The position numbers were made by a program, and so were the translations under genes. From the NCBI GenBank assembly GCA_036429605.1, contig JAVFKD010000002.1, forward strand, positions 1,984,001 to 2,048,000: DNA of 64,000 bases, in the 5' to 3' direction. The DNA is from Cladobotryum mycophilum (lineage: Eukaryota; Ascomycota; Sordariomycetes; Hypocreales; Hypocreaceae). Of this stretch, positions 45,451 through 58,410 are shown piece by piece. The notes beneath the pieces are model-generated. The model did no database searches. It saw only the letters and a list, made by a program, of their open reading frames with translations, and was not told where the DNA came from. Numbering within the stretch: the first letter of the stretch is position 1; each line of letters starts with the position of its first letter.

Positions 45451-45840
45451 AAGTAGTCATTACTACAAGTAATATGCACTCATATAAAATATTCCGAAGA
45501 TGGAATAAATTTATAAGCAAGCAGGCTCACTCAAGTAAGCGGCTCGGCACAAGCCTCCGATGCCTTATTCGACAGGGATTCGATATGGAATGTTGCGAAT
45601 ACTGCATCTCAACCCTTGTCGTTGAGAAGAGAGAACGAGAGAGAGAACCCCCACGTTCTGTGTTGGCCCTTGTCACACACAACACACACACCCCCTCCAG
45701 GGCTCTCTTAACCCCTTCATCACCATTGCTTGGCCACACCTCCCCACCCCTTCCGACGTCCGTCGAACAGTGCGTGCGTGCATACTTCGTACTCACTCCA
45801 AGCGCCTGAAGGGTTTGAGACCTCACCCTCACCTCCATCA

Positions 45841-45886
45841 CACATCACGCCTCACGCATCACGCATCACACATCACACATCACGCG
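45841..45886 (+). repeat. CATCACGC/CATCACA tandem repeat upstream of TRM9-like gene
   Basis: Six or seven imperfect 7-8 base units (CACATCAC, GCATCAC) about 140 bp before the ATG at 46020. Low-complexity leader or promoter sequence. Confidence 0.75.
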
Positions 45887-46019
45887 GAAGTGTCAATCTT
45901 ATCCGCTTGCGAATCGGGATTAGCATTCCGGGAAGCCTCATCACTTCGCTTGCTTCCTTTTCTTTCCCCTCCCCTCCCTTCCCCTCTCTCTCCTCCTCAG
46001 ACTCAGACGAGGTCGAGTC

Positions 46020-46925
46020 ATGCCCCTGAAACAAACCTCAGTCCAAGTGGACCAGGACCAGCAGCTCCAAGCCCGAAAAAGCAAACCCCCAGGCTCATCC
46101 TCATCTCCTCCGCATACCGAGAACGACATCTCAACCCCGGACCTTCTCAGCCACATGCAGGCCTCGCAGGAGGAACAGGAGAGACAGGATGATGATGGTG
46201 CTGGTGCTGCTGCCGCTGCCGCTGCCACCACCACCTCCTCCTCCACCTCCTCCTCTTCCTCCGCTGGCGCCACCGCCGAGGAGTATGAAGCCACCCATGT
46301 GCACTCCGTTTACGAGGCCATCGCGCCTCATTTTTCGTCCACCCGCCACAAGCCCTGGCCCCTGGTGACCAACTTTCTCCTCACCCAAGCCCCTGGCAGT
46401 GTAGGCCTCGACGTAGGCTGCGGTAATGGCAAGTATTTGCCAGTCAACCCGTCCCTCCACATCTTCGGTTCCGACCGCAGCGCCAATCTCGTACACCTTG
46501 CCCGCACCGAGCGGAATGGCGAGGTAGTCGTGGCGGACGGCTTGTCCCTGCCATACCGACAGGGGGCCGTGGACTTTGTCATCAGCGTGGCGGTTATTCA
46601 CCACTTGTCCACGCGAGAGAGGCGCCAAGAGGGCATTGCGGCTCTGCTGCGGTGCGTGAGGAGAGGCGGGCGTGTGCTGGTCTACGCCTGGGCCTTGGAG
46701 CAGAGCTCCAGTCGAAGAGGATGGGACGAAGGGTCGGAGCAGGATGCGCTGGTCCCTTGGGTGATGCGCACAAAGGGTAAGCCGGAGGCTACCTACCAGC
46801 GCTACTATCACCTGTATCGGAAGGGGGAACTAGAGGAGGATGTCATCGTGGCCGGGGGCACAGTTCTGGAAAGTGGTTATGAGAAGGATAATTGGTGGGT
46901 GATAGGTAGCAACGGTAATGCATGA
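46020..46925 (+). CDS. TRM9: Trm9/ALKBH8-like tRNA (uracil-5-carboxymethyl) methyltransferase
   Basis: A single exon of 301 residues. The first 85 residues are a low-complexity Gln/Ser/Ala/Thr extension with Ala and Ser runs that is not part of the fold. Conserved elements follow: Val-His-Ser-Val-Tyr-Glu-Ala-Ile-Ala-Pro-His-Phe-Ser-Ser-Thr-Arg, motif I Gly-Leu-Asp-Val-Gly-Cys-Gly-Asn-Gly-Lys-Tyr, Gly-Ser-Asp-Arg-Ser, Ala-Asp-Gly-Leu, Val-Ile-His-His-Leu-Ser-Thr-Arg-Glu-Arg-Arg and Tyr-Ala-Trp-Ala-Leu-Glu-Gln. It ends with Arg-Tyr-Tyr-His-Leu-Tyr and Glu-Lys-Asp-Asn-Trp-Trp-Val. Trm9, with Trm112, makes the last step of mcm5U at wobble position 34. The Trp-Trp near the C-terminus is typical of the family. 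An ATG within the low-complexity region could be the true start. Confidence 0.9.
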   Translation: MPLKQTSVQVDQDQQLQARKSKPPGSSSSPPHTENDISTPDLLSHMQASQEEQERQDDDGAGAAAAAAATTTSSSTSSSSSAGATAEEYEATHVHSVYEAIAPHFSSTRHKPWPLVTNFLLTQAPGSVGLDVGCGNGKYLPVNPSLHIFGSDRSANLVHLARTERNGEVVVADGLSLPYRQGAVDFVISVAVIHHLSTRERRQEGIAALLRCVRRGGRVLVYAWALEQSSSRRGWDEGSEQDALVPWVMRTKGKPEATYQRYYHLYRKGELEEDVIVAGGTVLESGYEKDNWWVIGSNGNA

Positions 46926-47742
46926 AAGCAAACGCCCATTTGAGCCCAGTTGAGATGTGATGACCGCTTGCAGTTGGAAGGCAAAAAAGGTGCGGATTTT
47001 AAGCACCTCGCAGCTCATCTCCGGACTTCGCTGCAGTACCTGCATCACATGCACCCTACCTCCTCTACGTCATGTTCAACACCAGACTTCTTTGACTTGG
47101 ATGATATGCATTAATGGATATCTTTCAACTTGTCTTTCCTTGCCCTTGCCTTGCCTTGCCTGCCTACTCCGTAATCTATCAAATATTACCACCCCAGATC
47201 AAATTACACGTATGCTGTCCCCCCCCCCCAAGATTTCCCCAGAACATTAGATTCATGCATTCCCCACATCATTAACCACCCAGTACCTCTTCAACGTTCT
47301 TGCGTAGTCGGCCGTGATTAGAAGTTTCCTGTGCGCGTGAAAATCCCCGAGTTTTTCTGTAAGCCCAAAATACGCCTCTACCGAATACACCAATAAAAAA
47401 AACAAAGTAAAAACCTATGGCGTGATCAAGACGCTGAATGCAAACATGATGTTTGCCAAAAATCCTAGTGACCGTTTCCTCATACCCGCTATGCTTTCAT
47501 AACCCGTGTTCCCATATGTTCCCTGTATGATATCACACTCAAGTCCGACCGTTAAATTTTTTGCACGATAGAATCGTTCCTTGTGTTCCATATCCCCCCA
47601 AGATCCGTGTGTCGCCAAAGCGCCGTTTATCAATCCTCCCCCTTTTCACCCTTGACAGAGTTGAGAATGGTATACACATGTCCCTCCCAGCCACCCCCCA
47701 TGTTACCACATAAGAGAAAATCCTTTTTTTTGTTTTTTTTTT
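46926..47742. other. Convergent intergenic region between TRM9-like and Myb-like genes
   Basis: About 800 bp. Contains a run of 11 C at 47219-47229 and T-rich tracts near 47725-47745. No gene seen. Confidence 0.5.
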
Positions 47743-49133
47743 TTACATCCTTCGCTTGGGACCGCCATCTCGCTGCGACATGTCGGGACTCGCTCGTCGT
47801 TTTGAGCCAATAGGTTCAAGAGTCGGATATCGCGGGGGCAGGGGACCGCCAGGGTTGTTGATCGAAGGGAGGGCACCAGGTGTAGGTGGACCACTCGGCG
47901 GACCGAATGGACCCATGCCAGTCGTGAGCTGTGCAACACTAGGCAGCGGGCCTGGGTTGCGTCCATGAGGTTGGTGTTGAATCGGGGCAAGACCTGGGCC
48001 AGGGCTATGCCGGAATTCGGGATGGGGCGGTATCGGATGAGGCCCAGGTGTTTGTGCGGGTGGCTGCGGATGCGGAGGTGCTGATTGCGATTGTGACTGC
48101 GGATGTAAGATTTGTTGTTGTTGAGGGGGCGGCGGTGGATGTGGATGAGTTGTATTTCGGCGATTACCTCGTCCTTGGGGCATTGTAGAAATGGGTTGGC
48201 CACGGCCATAGGCATTACGGGGTGGCGAGGGTCTCATGTCGCGAAGTCCACTATCTTGTGACTGTGTCTGGGCATGACCACGCGGTGGCAGGCCCCTGCC
48301 AGTCGCTTCAACATTGACAGCTGCAAGAGAGAATGGCACCACACCAGCTCGTCTGGCCATATCAGCCTCGCCAAGCTGCCAATGCATTGCCTCCGCCGCT
48401 CTCCAGGGAACAGCAAGCTCTTCCGCAACCTTGGCCCACATGTCTGCCTTGAATCTAGAGAGAGAGAGAGTGAAAAAGTCAGTTGACCTATACTATACAG
48501 CTTCCATCACCAAGCAAATGTAATATTGCTAGTGCAACACTCGACGTACCTCTCGTAGAGCCTGGCAAGCTTGTTCTTGCGCTCCTCGTCCCATTCACTG
48601 CGTCTCTCGAGGTAGTTTTGGTAGTGGAGCCGACAGCTTATGGCACTGCGTCCTGGGAGTCGTTTTGAGACGTCCTCCCACTTCATGCCACTTCCCCGCA
48701 GCTCGATGATGAGGGCATCTTCTTCGGGGGACCACTTGCTCTGCTTCTTGACTGGCTGGTCCGGAACGTGAGGCGTCATGCTACGCCTGGTGCTAGGCAT
48801 GAGCGTTTGATTCATGGGCTGCATCACATGAGTGGGCGCGCGCTCATAAGGCGATTGTGGTGGTAATGTCGATGGCGGTACTGAGGCGGGCCGAAGCTGT
48901 CTCGTGGGGGATATTGTGGACTCATTTGAGCCAGAGCCCTTGAGCAGAGAGGCGATATCCACGGTGGCAACTGGCAAACCTCTACTACCCACGCGGGGCC
49001 CTTCAGCAGAGGTACTAGGACCGCGTAAAAGGCCGAAGCCGCCGTGAGCAACCACGTTGAAATATGGTGATGGCTCTGCCTGCAAGAGGCAGAGCGGCGA
49101 TTGACTCTGGAGTTGAGCCAGTTCAACGACTGC
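47743..49133 (-). CDS. Myb-like DNA-binding regulator (5' end not resolved)
   Basis: Two exons are clear: 49133-48550 and 48454-47743, joined by an intron with GTACGT..CTAG (phase 2). The middle holds a Myb/SANT repeat: Lys-Trp-Ser-Pro-Glu-Glu-Asp-Ala-Leu-Ile-Ile-Glu-Leu-Arg, Lys-Trp-Glu-Asp-Val-Ser-Lys-Arg-Leu-Pro-Gly-Arg-Ser, then Cys-Arg-Leu-His-Tyr-Gln-Asn-Tyr. A second SANT-like helix set follows (Met-Trp-Ala-Lys-Val-Ala-Glu-Glu-Leu ... Trp-Arg-Ala-Ala-Glu-Ala-Met-His-Trp). The C-terminal 180 residues are Pro/Gln/His-rich and disordered, ending in a basic Lys-Arg-Arg-Met. The frame stays open upstream to an acceptor (ACTAG) at 49134, but no ATG occurs on the minus strand before about 49493. 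The start is therefore either in a remote 5' exon or at the internal ATG at 48824. Nuclear transcription factor function is inferred; targets unknown. Confidence 0.78.
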
Positions 49134-50210
49134 CTAGTTAGCCCCGGCTAGGGCTACGTTGCAAGTTGGAGGGGTGAGGGCGAGGGTGAGTTTGAATTGT
49201 GTCGTCCCGAGAAATGCCAACAATAGTGGGCAGAACTCAGTTACTACCAAGGAAGGAAGGATAGATGGGCCCCTCGGTAGTCGGTATGGCGAGATGGATG
49301 GATGATGGAGCTTCAAGGAAGAGACGATAAACGAGAGGAGGCGAATTATGCCAGGTATTGCGCGAAGCGAGTGAGCGTATGAAGCAGCAGAAGTGATTTT
49401 ATGCGTTCCCAGAAGTCGCAGTTAAGGATGGCAAGTATTGAATCGTCTAGATGAACAAAGGATCGAGATCGAATGTGCAACTCGAGGCAACATGAAAGGG
49501 GGAGATGATGGGGAAAAGGAAGAAGCGTTGTCTCGGGAAGGATACAAAGACTTCTGGGAACGGTGTTTATGAAGGCAGACAGCAACATGATTGGCGCTGG
49601 CAAGGATTATCAAGGACCAATGGGGGAGATGAGAGGAGCCGATGAGGCAGAGGGAGTCGGCGGCAACGGTCCACTACGTCAAGGCAGTTGGCCAAGGGCC
49701 CTGCCACCACCAGATCGGGTTGTAGAAGGAAGGGGAGGAGAGCATTTGGGAGAGAGTCACAAGTCCCATGGGACAGGAAACGTCAGATGGGCCAAGCAGG
49801 GGTGGGAAAGGGCCCAAAGGTTACAGGGGCAGGGCGGACGCCAGCCGGGAAGTTGCTTGACTTTGCAGATGGGAAAGCCGTCAAGTTGGTCCAGGGCCAG
49901 GGGTGCCAAAAGAGAAGAAGAAGCAAAAGCTGGTCTGGGGGTGCGATTGGTCTCGAGACCAGCTGGATTGGGGGAGAAGAGAACGGTGGGGAGGTGTGAG
50001 GGGGCAGAGAGACAGACAGACAGAGATGTTGCTAGCGCTTCTTACGACTAGGAAGTCCACCTTTTTTTTTCCTCATGCATGGAACAAGCAAGCAACCCTG
50101 GTGTTTTTTGGCTGAAACTAAGACAGACCCGAGCGTCGTAGGGCTCTGAGATTCCAAGGTTATTAGTTAGTAGGGTATTATGCGAGAGACAGAGAGAAAC
50201 AGAGAGAGAC

Positions 50211-50245
50211 CGCGCGCGCGTGTGTGTGTGTGTGTGTGTGTGTGT
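50211..50245 (+). repeat. (CG)5(TG)12 compound dinucleotide repeat
   Basis: CG units at 50211-50220 run directly into TG units up to about 50245; alternating purine-pyrimidine throughout, the type of sequence that can adopt Z-DNA. Confidence 0.9.
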
Positions 50246-51228
50246 TTGTATGTGCGGAAGATAGGAAAAAAACCACCAGCATCAGCATCGTGGAAACATG
50301 GCGGACAAGTCGGGGAGGGAGAGAAAGAGAGAAAAAGAGCCACGCAGGGGGCGTGAATGGGGCGTGTCTCAATTAAAAATTGATTAAGAAGAAGAGATCC
50401 AGAGAGAGTGCGTGTGTACAAGTATTACGATTAAGAGAGAGAGCTGGCAGACAGAGTGTTTTGATTTCGAGTCAAGTCCTGTTCGAGTCGGTGTGGGTGT
50501 CAGGCGGTGGATGATTAATATGGTGAGTACAGGTAGGAAGGCGAATCGCATCAACGACCACCATCGCCATTATGGAGACCGAAGATGATGTTGTTGTCCA
50601 TCGCAACCCATCGGTCCAACGGCAACACCGCGTATAATAGCTAATCGCAGCAAGCCTTTCAGAGTTTCCAGGGGGGCGGATGGCACTGATGGATGGGGGA
50701 GGGGGTGATGGAGACTTTCTTTGTTGGGCCAGGTTGGAGACTTGATAGTTGATTGATGATGTGGTAAACCCCCCCTCCTCCTTCCCCCTTGTGTTGCTTG
50801 TTTTGGTAGATGTCTTCTGACAAACCAGGCTAAATTGCCGTATTTCACTAGACTAGATGGTATGAGTAAGGTAAGGTTATTTAGTTTTGCTGAAGAGATA
50901 TGCAGTAACAAGAAATAAGAATAAGAATTAAATTATTGAGCGACTGATTGATTGCTTGCTTGCTTGGTGAGATTCAATAAAATGACTGGGCGCTGCACCA
51001 TTCCCTTTTCAATTCTCATCATCTCTGGTCAACTATGTATGTACATGTTTGGTATTTTCATGAATCAGACACATGAGGAGCCTAGCCAGCCCAATTCAGG
51101 TCCTTCATCTGCTACTATTGGAATTGGAACGAAAGAACGAAAATGAAAGTGGCTTTGTGCCTTAGCCATCCGTGGATCTTGTCATTTCTTTGGGTACAAA
51201 GTATGGATGGATGGATGGATGATTATTA

Positions 51229-51266
51229 CTAGGTACAGGTACTAGGTAGGTAGGAATTAGGTATTA
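51229..51266. repeat. TAGGTA-type repeat cluster
   Basis: Repeated ACTAGGTA, AGGTAC and GGTAGGTAGG units, preceded by five GGAT units at about 51205-51222. Same word as at 45.4 kb. Confidence 0.6.
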
Positions 51267-53458
51267 TGGAGAGGTCGGCGACTACAGGCTCATTGGATGA
51301 GCTTTTCTTTTTGGGCATGCGGGAGGGCGTGTATCCAAGACACGCAAGGCATTATCATTTGTACACAGGCAATTAGCTGGCCGTTTGGTGATGCAGATCT
51401 TTGGTGCACACCCCCTATTTTTTGGGTTTTCCCCTTCCTTTCTCTTCTTCTCTGTGGCCACACCCTCCATCACTTTGTCGTGTCTGTTTTTCTGTCTCTC
51501 TGTCTTCTCCTCACAATCTCCTCCGTCCTCCGCCTCGCAATCTAAATTGATCTTCGCATATCGGCCTGGATCCATTTGATGTTGTTTGTTTTTGTTTGTT
51601 TTGTTTTTTTTCCTTTTTTCTTCTCTCTCCTTCATTTTCTCTCTCTCACGAGGCGGCGCCGAGAGCTGAGGCTGCTTGCTGTCCAGTGCCAGACCATTGG
51701 TGCATAAGGTCGGAGCTTTGGCTTGCGTCCGCAACTCTCCGCCCCAACACTGGCCCAGAAGTCATCGTCTAGAAATAGGTAGTCGGAAGAAATAGTTCCT
51801 TCTGAGGACTAGACTAGTTGTGGCAGTCCTATCCCCCTGGGGGCGGGCAAATACATACAGACAAACGGGACAGGTTAGGAGGACAACAGAGAGGTGTCAA
51901 GGTGTTTCAATCCCCAACCTCATCATCATCGTTCACCCTGGACGGCGTGGGGGTTCCATCCTTGTCCAACATTTCGGTTGCTTACATACGCGCATCGATG
52001 AAGAGGGCAAGAAAACAACAGGCAAGTTATACTAGTCGTAGTAATAGCTCACTCCCTCCGTAAGTGCGGAGATGGATGTTCCCTAATTGGAACCCTGCTC
52101 GGCTTGTCCTCTACTGCTCCGTACATACTAACCCCCCATCCCAAATACGATAGCTGGTCAGGTCAGGTCTACAATACGGGAATAGTCACACCACCACACT
52201 AACCCACAGAGAATAATTTAAAAAGAAATCTCCATGGTTCATTAAAACACCCTCCCACCCCTCTATTACTCAGAGTCTGAGATTGCCATTCTGTCGTCGA
52301 TGAGTGTCTCAACGACAGGGGGCATCGATCTTTCCACGGGAATGACCGCCGTCAAACCGGGTATCCTTCACTTGCAAAAAACGACGTATTACTTTAATAA
52401 GTGGTCTGGCTAAGAAAAAGGGGGGTCATAGCTGAGTCGTTTGCTTGTTCCTTTTCTCAGTCCGGAGTGGTTTGTCGTAAGATTCGTCCTACTAGTAAAG
52501 TGCTACAGTGCCTAATTACGATCCGGGTTTTTTTGTTTTTGGTTCGTTATTTTCTCCGATCCTTCTTTTTCTTCTCTCGGGTCTTGTTTTGTCTTGTTAC
52601 ATCGACAGACAAACGACACGTGCCAGGTTCAAGACTGTGTCCAGCAAAAACCAACAGTGTGCGTGTATGCGTGCGTGTGTGTGCGTGCTCAGTCAATCAC
52701 GGGGGAGAAGGGGGGAGAAGGATGAGAACCAGTACCCGTGAAAAGATTTACCTAAATTGGCGCTTTTTAACCCTTGCATGTGTGAAGATTTGGCAGAAAC
52801 ATTGAGAACCGGATCCTGAATTGCGATTGGGGACATGGGCAAACTCATCACGCGTGTCGGCATTGTGAGTGGTGGATACGTACGTATCATGTACCAACCA
52901 GCATGTCTGCCGCGCCGCCCTCACAAAACCTAGACATTTCGCAATCATGCCATGGACCAAGGATGGCCTCCCTCCCTCCTCTCTCACTCTCCGGTCCTTT
53001 CAAACTAGTTATTTGGTGGCGTTACGACGGCAAATGGCCCATCGGTGCGAACCGTCTCTGGCTCGGACGAGGCTCTAATTAAGACCGCCGCCGTCACAAC
53101 CAACCACCACTACCACCACTACCACCACCACCATCACCATCAGCAACCACTGAATGCTAATCACAATCACTCCACCTCCATCTCCGCCTCCACCACCAAC
53201 CCTTTTTTTTTTTTCTTTCTTTCTTTCTCTCTCGGTCGGCCACTAGAAGGGTTTGTGCACACTTTCCTAGATCTGTCACATCGCTCCGGTACATGTATCT
53301 GCAAAATTGATTAACTCCTTGCGTAAGAGTCCAATTAGTCTCAAAAGGTAACAGCCCTTGTTGCATTTGCGGGAACCGAGCTTAGCCAGATGATCAATCT
53401 GACGTAGCATCTGGATTAGCCGTAGGTGAGTGAGGTCGGGTCGGTCTTTGATTTACCG

Positions 53459-53530
53459 TGCTAACCTAACTGCACCTACCTGATGCTACCTACTAACGCT
53501 ATGGTTTGTAGGTTAGGTAAGGTAAGGCAA
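53459..53530. repeat. TACCTA/TAGGTA-type repeat cluster
   Basis: Contains CTAACCTAA, CACCTACCTGA, CTACCTACTAA and then the reverse word GTAGGTTAGGTAAGGTAAGG. Inverted arrangement of the same short word. Confidence 0.55.
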
Positions 53531-53768
53531 GGTAAAGCAAGCAAATGTCATGCAGGTCACACCTGGCTTTGTCTGTTCTTTTTTTGCTTTTTCTTTGTTT
53601 TCTTATTTGTGGCCTTGACCTTAACAAGAAGGATGCGGTACTTTGACCAGAGTGGAGAGTTCGGTACACCGTCAGGTACCGTTGTCTGCCGTCATTGTCT
53701 CCGCTATTTCACCTTTCCACGAGGGAAAGAGCAGACATGCCCCGGCAGGCAAGGGGAGAAGGAGAGAC

Positions 53769-53799
53769 ATACACACAAACACACACACACACACACACT
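53769..53799 (+). repeat. (CA)n microsatellite
   Basis: About 14 CA units with one AA interruption, followed by CTCTCT. Confidence 0.9.
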
Positions 53800-55572
53800 C
53801 TCTCCCTCTCTCCATGCTGGCTTGTATCATACCTGGAACATACAGCAACCTTGTCCTCAGTCACGACGACGACGACGTCAAAGGTTCTCTCCGGGCGCCA
53901 CAAAAGACTCACCACACGACACCCTTTCCAAGTTTCCATTGCTCGACTCGACCACCATCCTGTCGGATGAGGCTGTCCCGGTCGCCGCGACCCTTGTCCA
54001 TCAATTAAATCCTTGAGCACCACCTTGCTTTGCCGCAGTAATCTATATGCACATATCATATTACACGTCGGACATGCCTGCTCGCTTGTTTACAGGTCGA
54101 CAAGGACAGGACGTGTATCTGGTCGCCTGGTCGCCTGTCTACCTCGCATCCTCACATCCTTACATCACATCACATTACATCAACGGCGAGGATGCCGCCC
54201 CCTCCCCCCCCCCTTTTTTTTTTTTTTTTGTTTGTTGCAAGACACAGAGCACGACCTAAGGCTTAGGTACGGTACATACATATTATAGATGCCAAAAAGC
54301 GAGCGAACGAATGGAACGACAAAGCAACTCGGCTTTTCAGCACGACCAGGGGACATCCTTGGTGTCGTTGATGAATTGGCGGTCAACTAAGGCAGCCGGG
54401 CAAGACGACCCAAAAGGCTAAGGGGTTTTGACAGACGGACAGAATTAGGTGACTGACTGACTGACATGACTTACCTACCGATGAATGGAATGGGCCAGTT
54501 CGTATCGTACATGCAGCAGCAGCAGCAGCAGCAACTCCTCTGAGGTGTGCGTATTGACTTTCCAGGACCAGGGCACGAGGGTTCGTCGAACCGACTGCGA
54601 ACCATGATCGCCCAGCTCAAAGCCGCATGACTGGTTCCTCTTAGATCCTGTTGGTGCTGTTTTGTTGTCGCCGGCGGTCTGCGCCTCAGCTGCACCGTCA
54701 TCCGAGCCGCTCAAGAGATTGAATCATCGCGCGTTCCACCCACTTTTCGTGCGCCGCCGTTTGTCTCTTCTGCCCCATGCCACCCAAGCCTCAGGTCCAC
54801 CACACCTCCCGTAGTGGACACATCAGAGCCTGCGACTGGACAAACGGACAACAGCCGCCACCACATCTTGATCGCACCCGAACTTTAGCAGGCGAGGCGA
54901 GCTGCGAGAGCCTTTCCTCGATCTGCGGTCCACGAACCTGCCCACGCCAAATGTGGCCCGCCCAGGGTTGACATCTCCTTCCAACAACCTTGACAAGCGC
55001 AAGCCATACAGTCCAAGTTCAGAAAAGCCCTTTTCAATCACCCAGCACCTTGCTGTCGCTCATACGTGGCTCTTCGGTGTTGCTGCCCGAGCACTAACAA
55101 CCGAAGCCAGCCCACAAACTCCCCGTTCGATCCGCTTCACTCCCGACAGAGAATACCGATCCATTCGTTTGTTTGTTGGTGTGATTGAGTGTGCAGGGAT
55201 ACGTACCCTACATAATTACTCCATACTTTTGTGTGTCCGGAATCGAAAAAGAGACACTTTCCCACCCGGAATCACTCTTACCGAGCGCCTTCATGAACCA
55301 ACCGCCTCTGCTTTACCGTAAAGCGTATGCCGTATTCTCACACATGTTATCTTGATGCGAGCCGCTCTCAACCGCAAGCGGTTTGAATTTGAGTCAAGTG
55401 AGCTGCAGCATATGTATGTATGTAGGTTAGTTCGGCCGTCTCAAAAGTGTTTTGGCATTTTGGAGAAGAGAAGCGGCACCAACATGCACCAATTGGGAGC
55501 AGCATTGCCTGGCGCCCTACATGATCCTTCGAGGCTCTTGTCCGAGAGACGTGTTTGATGGCAGTTGTGGAT

Positions 55573-55599
55573 CACACACACACACACACACACACACAC
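55573..55599 (+). repeat. (CA)n microsatellite
   Basis: Thirteen uninterrupted CA units. Confidence 0.9.
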
Positions 55600-58410
55600 G
55601 AGAATGAATGGCTTTGTTAGCCCAGTATTCTCCAAACACCCCTGCCAAAGGTTACCTTCGACAGCCGTTCCCCAGCCGGGACATCATATCTCACAATCTG
55701 TCAGTCATCGCGGGACGTGCAGGAATTTGTCCGCTACCAATCGTGTGGATGGCCAGTCCGTACCAGTACAAACTGTGCGGAAGGGCCAATGTCAGCACCC
55801 TACACCATTCCGATTTTGACCTACAACATACTTACTACATATATTGCGCTGCCCGCTTGGCAACGTGAAGCAAGCTGGTGAATCCACGTTGTCGGTTCAG
55901 CAGTGGAATTTGACGTTACCCAACTGCTGTTCCCGACACATTACTCGAATGTTGCACAAGGGAAACATATGGCTGTGACGTGGCGGTGTGTGCCTAGATC
56001 AGGTGCCCTATCCCAAGGGCCAGGGGGATCATCTCAATTGAAGCCTGGGGGAGTATAGTTATTGCTTCTTTTGCGCGGCTGGGGGTCGTCTCACCGCGGG
56101 GACCTGGGCGTGTACCCGCTGCCCCGTACCGACCCCAATCAGAGGGACAATTTCTGGCTCACACGAGGAGATGAAGACCTCCGCCGGCCTGCATCCATAA
56201 AAAGAAAGAAAAGAGAAAGAGTTGTTGGTGGCGCAGAGCTGGTCGGTGATTGTTCGTTTGTATTGCTTGTGGCTCTTTGCCACTTCTGCGCCATGCAAAC
56301 TGCCTGGCACTTTGACTAGAGACCTCATCAAATCAATGACAGGTTGCTCTGAGACAGGGCAGCCATGCCGGAGGAACCTTGCATCATGAATCACTAGGGC
56401 AAATGAGAAAAGGAAAGAAAAAAAATTACATCGCCTCTAGGCGGATGGAAGATCTTGGTTCTATGATGTCCAGACTTTTTTTTGTTCCTCATAGTTCCCC
56501 TCATTTCCCTTGACCCCCATCACTCCTCCTCTACTCCGTATTTCTTCTTCTTCTATCCCCAGTTCTTGTATTAACACGTCTTGTGGTTTCATACATTGGC
56601 GGTGTTTCTTATCCCCCACATGCAGGGCTCCCTGACTCGTCAAGCTCGTCACAGCTTGCCAATGTGGAATCTGTGATAATTATGCTGGTTATCAGAACAC
56701 TTAGCCAATCACATGAGGCAACTTCCCATTCCATATCGGTATCCCACGTTGCCTAATCTCTCAACACTTCCTGGAAAGGCACTGCGCTGGCCAGGGGTGG
56801 AACCGATGACACTCTACATTACTACAAACGAGCACATATGCATAAAATCTCCGTTTGTTGACTGGCTGCATGCCTACTTGTAGATGGTGATCGGGCTTCG
56901 GGTTCCTGTATGAAACCTGAGGTCTCCCCGCAGGAGAGACAACGGCTGTGTACTCCTTGATAGGACAGGATGTATCGAGTGACCATGAACATAATGCTAT
57001 TTGTTGGGTACTACGAGGCATTCATTGCTTCCACTGCCGGATCTGCTCGTGTCCTCAAGGAGGCTGTCCCATATGCGAACTCGTGATCTTTGGCCGTCTA
57101 GATTCACCATGTGCACATACCATGTTTCCGGTCTTCTGAATGATTTTACGTACTTGGATACTGGGACTTTGCTTAAGCTCATGCCGGCATCCTTCGCATA
57201 CGCCACAGCATTGCAAACGGTATCCAATTAGGAAAGTCATGTAACTAACCGTGTCCAGAGCTTGATATAGCCAGCCTCGTCTTTGTCAGGCAACCAGAAG
57301 ATGTGTCTACACGGGCCATACCGCATCGACACGACACGACACCCACGACGGCTTAAAACAGCGCCCACGGGTAGATACTCAGCGAGGAAACAAGCCAATC
57401 AACCTGGCTAGTCATGGCCACCGTCGTATAAGCCAGCCTGGTTCACCCAAGCCAGGTGTCAACGGACGCACCGAGGCGGGTATCACAAGCCATGCCATGG
57501 GTATCGAGGCTTATTTCTGTTTGTTTATTTGTTTGTTCGCCTGCCCCATTTCACCAATGAATATGCACGACCCCGTCTCGGTCATCTGCAAATTCAATCG
57601 ATGAGAGAGGGTGTGTTTGTCCGTTATTGTGGCTTGCTTGCAAACGGATTTCCACCAACGGCCAAGACTTTAGTCACTGTATACTCGTACTCGCCTTTCT
57701 CGATGGGAGGCGCCTTTCGGAGACGAGCAGCCAAGCAGCCAAGCATTCCGGGCTTCTACTAGGGGGTTTCGTGTGAACGTAATAGAAGGGGAAGCAATGC
57801 TACCTACGTTGATATTCCATCATCATACAGCGAACCATGTAACTTCTCACAATTGCGGCTAGTGCGTGTGCCGTGTGTCGTGCATGTGTGGCTGAGGAGA
57901 CATGGGGGTTGGTAGGAGCACCAAGAGGAGGTAGCTATTCCCGTTGACAGGAGACGGAGTACCTGGCATAGCGGCCACGGAAGGTAGCCACACCAAGTAT
58001 CCCTCGGCAAGAGAGTGTCCACCAGGTACAAACACCTCCTAGAAGGTAAAGCCTAACAGGAACCTGTTCGCTCCTACAGTGGATTGTCAGGCACCAGAAC
58101 AGCCCAAAACAACGCCGCCCCATTCATTTTCGGCTTCACCAAACAGCACGTCGCTAATATGTCGTTAGCGAGTTCTGGTTAGAAGCGCTTCAAAACACCA
58201 CAGCACACTACACACAGAGCAACTCAAGAAGGTCTCAACTCTTTCTTCTCCACCATCAAAAAACCTGACGTCTCCATCGATTGTTCCAAAATATTCAGTA
58301 GCGCCGCGTCATCGATCGCGCCAATATTGGCCCTAAACTTCTAAGACGAAAAGCTCGGACGGCATCTTCAACCCCGCCAGTTTGTCCGAGACAACGTACG
58401 AGGGAAAAAA

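Larger units (their letters stand above)
43403..46019. other. 2.6-kb region without a recognisable gene
   Basis: Both strands were read; only unconvincing ORFs occur (longest 174 codons at 44629-44105 minus). The region contains microsatellites listed separately, GTACCTAG-type repeats and the promoter side of the TRM9-like gene. Confidence 0.5.

Noticed and set aside
49563..50051. 162-codon Gly/Arg/Glu-rich plus-strand ORF
   Set aside because: Purine-rich low-complexity sequence explains it; no conserved motif.
54953..55321. 122-codon plus-strand ORF
   Set aside because: Begins with a non-ATG codon and shows no recognisable pattern.
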